A stretch of DNA of 9,841 nt from JACROF01 sp964533055 (GTDB taxonomy: Bacteria; Patescibacteriota; Microgenomatia; Levybacterales; UBA12049). Both the position numbers and the translations under genes were made by a program. Shown here piece after piece: positions 6,703-9,841 of this stretch (position 1 is the first letter of the stretch; the number at the start of each line of letters is the position of its first letter). The notes below the pieces were generated by a model, which was not told the origin of the DNA, did no database searches, and saw only the letters and a list, made by a program, of their open reading frames with translations. The stretch covers positions 1 to 9,841 of the forward strand of contig CAZHKZ010000026.1 in assembly GCA_964533055.1 (NCBI GenBank), written 5' to 3'.

Positions 6703-7002
6703 ATGCAGCAGGCAATTCACCCACAATATTTCGATAGTGCAAATGTAATTTGTGTTTGTGGTAATAAATTTACCATCGGATCCACAAAAGAAACTATCCA
6801 CATCGAGCTTTGCAATAAGTGCCATCCTTTCTATACAGGTGAGCAAAGATTTGTAGACACAGCTTCTCGTATCCAAAAATTCGAAAAGAAACAGGAAAAA
6901 GCTAAGGAATACAAAGCAACTCATGTGCAAAAGCAAGAAGAAAAGAAAAAGTCCTCAGAGGCACCAAAGTCTCTTCGAGATATGCTCATGGCTCTCAAAT
7001 AG
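6703..7002 (+). CDS. rpmE: Ribosomal protein bL31, zinc-binding form with a charged C-terminal extension
   Basis: This large-subunit protein helps bridge the subunits near the central protuberance. The protein has 99 residues from the ATG at 6703. MQQAIHPQYFDSANVICVCG matches the conserved L31 N-terminus, so the longer TTG-started frame (6658) is rejected. Zinc ligands C17, C19, C37 and C40 (CVCG and CNKCHPFYTG) mark the C+ (zinc) type, and FVDTASRIQKF (50-60) is the usual end of the core. Residues about 61-99 are an extra tail rich in Lys, Glu and Gln, ending SLRDMLMALK; E. coli L31 has about 70 residues. The tail is probably a long helix. The gene precedes prfA with a hairpin terminator in between. 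No SD is present, and the start sits behind a leaderless promoter. The stop is TAG followed by CCC. Confidence 0.95.
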   Translation: MQQAIHPQYFDSANVICVCGNKFTIGSTKETIHIELCNKCHPFYTGEQRFVDTASRIQKFEKKQEKAKEYKATHVQKQEEKKKSSEAPKSLRDMLMALK

Positions 7003-7027
7003 CCCCTTCCCAATCTCAAATACTACC

Positions 7028-7087
7028 AATGTCAAATAAGTACCAATGTATCTTGTAGATTCATTTGATATTTGACATTTTTTATTT
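7028..7087 (+). terminator. Composite hairpin plus T-tract after rpmE
   Basis: Perfect 11-bp arms AATGTCAAATA (7028-7038) and TATTTGACATT (7069-7079) enclose a second small stem, AATGTATC (7045-7052) with GATTCATT (7058-7065), 7 of 8 paired, with loop TTGTA. A T-tract (TTTTTTATTT, 7078-7087) follows directly. It starts 26 nt after the rpmE stop and fits a Rho-independent terminator, though the stem is AT-rich and so weak for its length. Confidence 0.6.
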
Positions 7088-7100
7088 GTGACTGGATATT
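7072..7100 (+). promoter_or_regulatory. prfA promoter overlapping the rpmE terminator arm
   Basis: A perfect -35 TTGACA (7072-7077) lies inside the right arm of the hairpin. At 17 nt follows GATATT (7095-7100; 4/6), and at 19 nt TATTAA (7097-7102; 4/6), which sits exactly 6 nt before the ATG at 7109. Either choice gives an mRNA starting at or next to the start codon. No SD is present. Confidence 0.5.
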
Positions 7101-7108
7101 AAATACAT

Positions 7109-8011
7109 ATGAACGATTACCGCTATACGCAAATTGAGGAGCTTGATAAAAAAATTCAAGAGACACAGGTACTTCTTCAAGACCCCGACATGCAAGAACT
7201 GGCTCAAGAAGAGCTAGATAATCTTCTGGCGCAAAAAAAAGTTATCGAAGATAGCCTTGCACAAAGCAATGCATCCTCACTTCAAGACGATGTAGATGAT
7301 AGGAACGTCATCATCGAAGTTAAAGGCGCAGCAGGTGGAGATGAGGCAAATATCTTTGCTGAGGAACTAAAACGCATGTACATCCGCTTTGCTGAGACAC
7401 ATAATCTCAAGGCTGAAATAATTGAGGAAAATGTCTTAAAACTCTCAGGAAAAGGTGCTTACAATGCTCTCAAATATGAGTCTGGTGTACACAGGGTACA
7501 GCGCACCCCAAAGACAGAGAAGAAAGGTCGCATCCATACCTCAACTGTTACAGTGTCAGTTCTCCCAGAACTTGAGGATATCGACCTTCACATCAGTCCA
7601 GACGATATCAGCTTTGAAGCATTCCGAAGTGGCGGCCACGGTGGACAGAATGTTAATAAAGTTTCAACAGCAGTACGTCTTATCCATATTCCAACTGGGC
7701 TTGCAGTTGTATCCTCTGCTGAAAGATCTCAGATCCAGAATCGAGAAATCGCCATGACCCTTCTTCGTGCAAGACTATGGGAAAATGAGGTTGAGAAGCA
7801 ACGAGCTGAGTACTCTTCTCTAAAAGCAAATCAAGTTGGTAGTGGGATGCGAAACGAGAAAATTAAGACATATAACTTCCCCCAAGATAGATTAACAGAC
7901 CATAGAATTGGCAAATCATGGGGTAATCTGCCAGCAATCATGGATGGAGCAATTCCAGATGAACATCCAACAGATGATTCAGTTGAGCAAGAAGCTGAGG
8001 ACGAGAGCTAA
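7109..8011 (+). CDS. prfA: Peptide chain release factor 1 (RF1), short form
   Basis: RF1 reads UAA and UAG and releases the finished protein from the ribosome. The protein has 300 residues against about 360 in E. coli. Alignment from memory places residue 7 near E. coli residue 55, so the first helices of domain 1 are missing. The segment before KLSGKGAYNALKYESGVHRVQR is also shorter, as is the C-terminal tail, which ends in acidic residues. Codon recognition is RF1-type: QRTPKTEKKGRIHTS carries the PxT motif as PKT (134-136), not the RF2 SPF. The catalytic GGQ is at 178-180 in SGGHGGQNVNKVSTAV, where most RF1s have GAGGQHVN. No upstream in-frame extension is plausible because a terminator and promoter occupy 7028-7102. 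The gene faces the antiporter gene and ends 41 nt from its stop. The stop is TAA. Confidence 0.96.
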   Translation: MNDYRYTQIEELDKKIQETQVLLQDPDMQELAQEELDNLLAQKKVIEDSLAQSNASSLQDDVDDRNVIIEVKGAAGGDEANIFAEELKRMYIRFAETHNLKAEIIEENVLKLSGKGAYNALKYESGVHRVQRTPKTEKKGRIHTSTVTVSVLPELEDIDLHISPDDISFEAFRSGGHGGQNVNKVSTAVRLIHIPTGLAVVSSAERSQIQNREIAMTLLRARLWENEVEKQRAEYSSLKANQVGSGMRNEKIKTYNFPQDRLTDHRIGKSWGNLPAIMDGAIPDEHPTDDSVEQEAEDES

Positions 8012-8052
8012 TTTCAAATATCCAGCTAAAATAGATCTCACCCATTTGGTAT

Positions 8053-9741
8053 TTACGCTAAATACTCGAGATCTTTTTCTTTATACTTCTCAATCATCTC
8101 AAGATCATCGTCATTAACTAAGATCTTGGCAAGATGATGTCCCCCAGCCAAATGCGGTAAAACCACATAATCTGCTCCTTTTCGATAAAGTAATTTTGCA
8201 TCCATTGCCTCATATGCCATTACTACTATCTTTGCCTTTCCGTTGAGATGTTTTAATCCTTCAATTAATAGTAAATTATCTTCAAGATCTGGCACAGTTG
8301 ATATTACCATCTTCGCTTTTTCAAACCCTACCCTTTCCTGAATATCAGGATCTGCTATATCACCAAAGACTGCTGTCACACCGTCTTTCTTAAGCTTTGT
8401 AATAACATCTGGATCAAAGTCCACTATGAGAACCTGCTCCTTACTCTGCTTGAGTGCATGAAGAACACTTTTGCCCATCTGATGACCCCCAATAAGAATT
8501 ACGTGTTTATCGAAGCCACTCAGATCATTTTCTGACTCCTCTTGGCTGTGGGCAGTCTTGCGTAGTTCGAGGAATGAGAGTCTTCCCCCAATAACTTTAT
8601 AGATCTTATTTGTGTGGGAGATGAGATATGTTGAAACTGTAAAAGTGATCATACTCACAATAATCATGATTGTTACAATCTCACTTGGGATAATCCTCTT
8701 ACTCTGCCCTAAAAATAAAATGATCAAACTAAACTCCGAGATCTGAGCCATAGTGATACCAGCAAAAAAAGATGTTCTCTTTCTAAAACCTGAGAATCCT
8801 GCGATCACCATAACAATCAATGGCTTCACCACTATCGCAAATGCTGAGAGGATAAGTGCTGGGAAGAGTGCGCTCCAAATATTTGTAAATGCCATCTCAA
8901 TTCCTAGCATCACAAAAAATATTGTCATAAAAAAATCACGCAAAGCCTTCATTCGAGCGATGATTTGATAGTTCTCATGGGTATTCGCTAGAGCAAGTCC
9001 GGCTAAGAATCCGCCTATCTCAATTGAGAAACCAATTGGCTTAAGAGTCACGATAGCTGTCACTGCAAATACCCACGCCAAACTAAAGAGAAAGAGGATT
9101 TCACCAGAATCTGAAAAGTTATGAAGTATTTTTGGAAAAACATACTTGCTACATACCAAGATCCATCCAACCAGTACCAGTAACTTTAAAAGAACAAGCC
9201 CGACTGCAATCCCTATCTCAAACGCTCCCCCACCATGAAGTCCTGTCATAAAGATGATTGCTAGAATCGCAAAAAAGTCCTGCATCAGTAGTACACCAAT
9301 CGCCAACTTACCATGAAGACTGTTGAGATCCTTCTTGTCAGACAGCAGCTTCACAATAATGATCGTACTTGAGAAAGAAAGTGCTAGTGCAACATATAAT
9401 GAAATTTGTGCACTAAACCCAAGTAATGTTGCCACACCAAACCCAAGTCCAAGTGTCGAGACCATCTGGAGCGTTCCAATAACTAGAGCAGTCTTTCCAA
9501 TCGACTTGAGTTCATGAAGTTTTAATTCAAGGCCAAGGAGGAAAAGTAAGAGCGTAATACCTAACTGACCCAGAGTTTGAAGTGATTCAGGATTCTTAAG
9601 ATGGATAACACCAAGTGGCCCTAAAATAATTCCTGTGAGAATATAGGCAATTATGGAAGGCTGACGGAAATAACGTAGGACAATCGACAAAACTGCAGCA
9701 ACGATAATAACAATCGAAAGTTCAAAGAAAACACTGTCCAT
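8053..9741 (-). CDS. KefB/KefC-type monovalent cation:proton antiporter with RCK domain
   Basis: This is an inner-membrane CPA2-family exchanger (K+/H+ or Na+/H+), probably for pH or cation balance. The protein has 562 residues, the family norm. Residues about 5-380 form the Na_H_Exchanger domain with about 12 hydrophobic segments. Visible signatures are LFLLGLELKLHEL (66-78), LSFSSTIIIVKLLSD (121-135) and the ion-site pair Q154-D155 in LLMQDFFAI. Residues about 411-530 are a TrkA-N (RCK) Rossmann domain: strand HVILIGGHQMG (413-423), acidic VDFDPD (440-445), and FGDIADPD. The nucleotide loop reads GGHQMG, with His in place of the second Gly of GxGxxG, so cofactor preference is uncertain. The tail is acidic and ends EYLA. 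The ATG at 9741 is 6 nt after a TATACT box with no SD. No KefF/KefG-like partner is seen. It is convergent with prfA. The stop is TAA. Confidence 0.93.
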   Translation of the reverse strand: MDSVFFELSIVIIVAAVLSIVLRYFRQPSIIAYILTGIILGPLGVIHLKNPESLQTLGQLGITLLLFLLGLELKLHELKSIGKTALVIGTLQMVSTLGLGFGVATLLGFSAQISLYVALALSFSSTIIIVKLLSDKKDLNSLHGKLAIGVLLMQDFFAILAIIFMTGLHGGGAFEIGIAVGLVLLKLLVLVGWILVCSKYVFPKILHNFSDSGEILFLFSLAWVFAVTAIVTLKPIGFSIEIGGFLAGLALANTHENYQIIARMKALRDFFMTIFFVMLGIEMAFTNIWSALFPALILSAFAIVVKPLIVMVIAGFSGFRKRTSFFAGITMAQISEFSLIILFLGQSKRIIPSEIVTIMIIVSMITFTVSTYLISHTNKIYKVIGGRLSFLELRKTAHSQEESENDLSGFDKHVILIGGHQMGKSVLHALKQSKEQVLIVDFDPDVITKLKKDGVTAVFGDIADPDIQERVGFEKAKMVISTVPDLEDNLLLIEGLKHLNGKAKIVVMAYEAMDAKLLYRKGADYVVLPHLAGGHHLAKILVNDDDLEMIEKYKEKDLEYLA

Positions 9742-9747
9742 CTACTA

Positions 9748-9776
9748 AGTATACAGTATAAAGATTTATGTATTAA
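9748..9776 (-). promoter_or_regulatory. Antiporter gene promoter, leaderless type
   Basis: On the minus strand the -35 is TTAATA (9776-9771; 4/6), followed by a 17-nt spacer and a -10 TATACT (9753-9748; 5/6), then exactly 6 nt to the ATG at 9741. A second TATACT lies 7 nt further upstream (9760-9755). Both boxes belong to the heptad array described separately. Confidence 0.6.
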
Positions 9777-9814
9777 GCAGTATTGATATACTTTATACTT
9801 TATACTGGATTCTG

Positions 9815-9820
9815 TATACT
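9815..9820 (+). promoter_or_regulatory. Possible -10 of a rightward gene at the window edge
   Basis: TATACT preceded by TG lies 8 nt before an ATG at 9829, the same octamer (TGTATACT) as at hisS and the antiporter gene. No good -35 is seen at 17 nt because that position falls inside the heptad array. Confidence 0.4.
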
Positions 9821-9828
9821 AGCTCCTC

Positions 9829-9841
9829 ATGTTGCCTCGTA
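9829..9841 (+). CDS. Possible start of a rightward gene (four codons visible)
   Basis: The ATG at 9829 opens M-L-P-R and runs off the window. The only support is its place behind a -10-like box in a divergent intergenic region, matching the spacing habit of the other genes. There is no SD; the bases just before it (CTCCTC) even resemble anti-SD sequence. The product cannot be identified. Confidence 0.3.

Larger units (their letters stand above)
9748..9821. repeat. Two-sided array of 7-nt TATACT units in a divergent promoter region
   Basis: On the plus strand, TATACTT occurs at 9787 and 9794, TATACTG at 9801, a degenerate GATTCTG at 9808 and TATACTA at 9815, all in a strict 7-nt register. In the opposite orientation, AGTATAC is at 9748 and AGTATAA at 9755, also 7 nt apart. 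A 25-nt spacer (9762-9786) separates the two groups, and its edge forms the palindrome AGTAT-TGAT-ATACT (9779-9792). The units coincide with -10-like boxes of both flanking genes. This could be an operator for a multimeric regulator, stacked -10 boxes, or a simple tandem expansion. Confidence 0.6.

Noticed and set aside
8024..8059. Imperfect inverted repeat between prfA and the antiporter gene as a shared terminator.
   Set aside because: The arms (AGCTAAAATA and TATTTACGCT) pair only with bulges and no T-tract follows on the plus strand. Too weak to call.
9748..9821. The heptad array as a CRISPR or origin iteron array.
   Set aside because: The units are too short and have no spacers of CRISPR size. 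There are no Cas or initiator genes nearby and no DnaA-box-like sequences were noticed.

Overview
The window looks like a piece of a small, AT-leaning bacterial chromosome, most probably from a Patescibacteria/CPR lineage (Microgenomates-like). This is inferred, not proven. The supporting signs are compact housekeeping genes with very short gaps, a shortened RF1 with a GHGGQNVNK catalytic loop, a 'eukaryote/archaea-like' HisRS, a metal-site-less MBL-fold protein next to dnaB, small exported proteins with Thr-Pro linkers, and many start codons that sit directly behind a -10 box with no Shine-Dalgarno (SD). No mobile element, CRISPR array, tRNA or rRNA was seen.

Layout. (1) 1-2038, minus strand: an operon read leftwards, with an MBL-fold pseudoenzyme (GTG start), dnaB 2 nt downstream, and then the 5' part of a Pro/Thr/Ala-rich protein with a near-perfect SD, cut by the window edge. 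(2) 2039-2199: a divergent promoter region with an extended -10 on the minus strand and a near-consensus TTGACA-N17-TATCAT on the plus strand. (3) 2200-8011, plus strand: a membrane-anchored small beta-domain protein, an exported tandem DUF5666-like protein, an M24 Xaa-Pro peptidase, hisS, an EamA/DMT transporter, rpmE (L31) and prfA (RF1). Promoters inside the cluster lie just before hisS, rpmE and prfA. A composite hairpin with a T-tract separates rpmE from prfA. (4) 8053-9741, minus strand: a KefB/C-type cation:proton antiporter with a C-terminal TrkA-N (RCK) domain, convergent with prfA. (5) 9742-9841: a divergent intergenic region with a striking 7-nt-period array of TATACT units in both orientations, followed by the first codons of a possible rightward gene.

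Functionally, most of the window is core information processing: replication (DnaB), tRNA charging (HisRS), ribosome (L31) and termination (RF1). Around it are peptide turnover (Xaa-Pro peptidase), small-solute and cation transport, and two unknown envelope proteins.

The main cross-cutting observation is translational. Genes behind their own promoter mostly have -10-N6-start spacing and no SD, as expected for leaderless mRNAs, whereas two operon-internal genes have strong SDs. This moves the likely starts of hisS and rpmE downstream of the longest possible reading frame. All ten complete genes end in TAG (6) or TAA (4), none in TGA. I did not find an obvious new multi-gene system. The best leads are the heptad array, the leaderless architecture and the dnaB-linked MBL pseudoenzyme.
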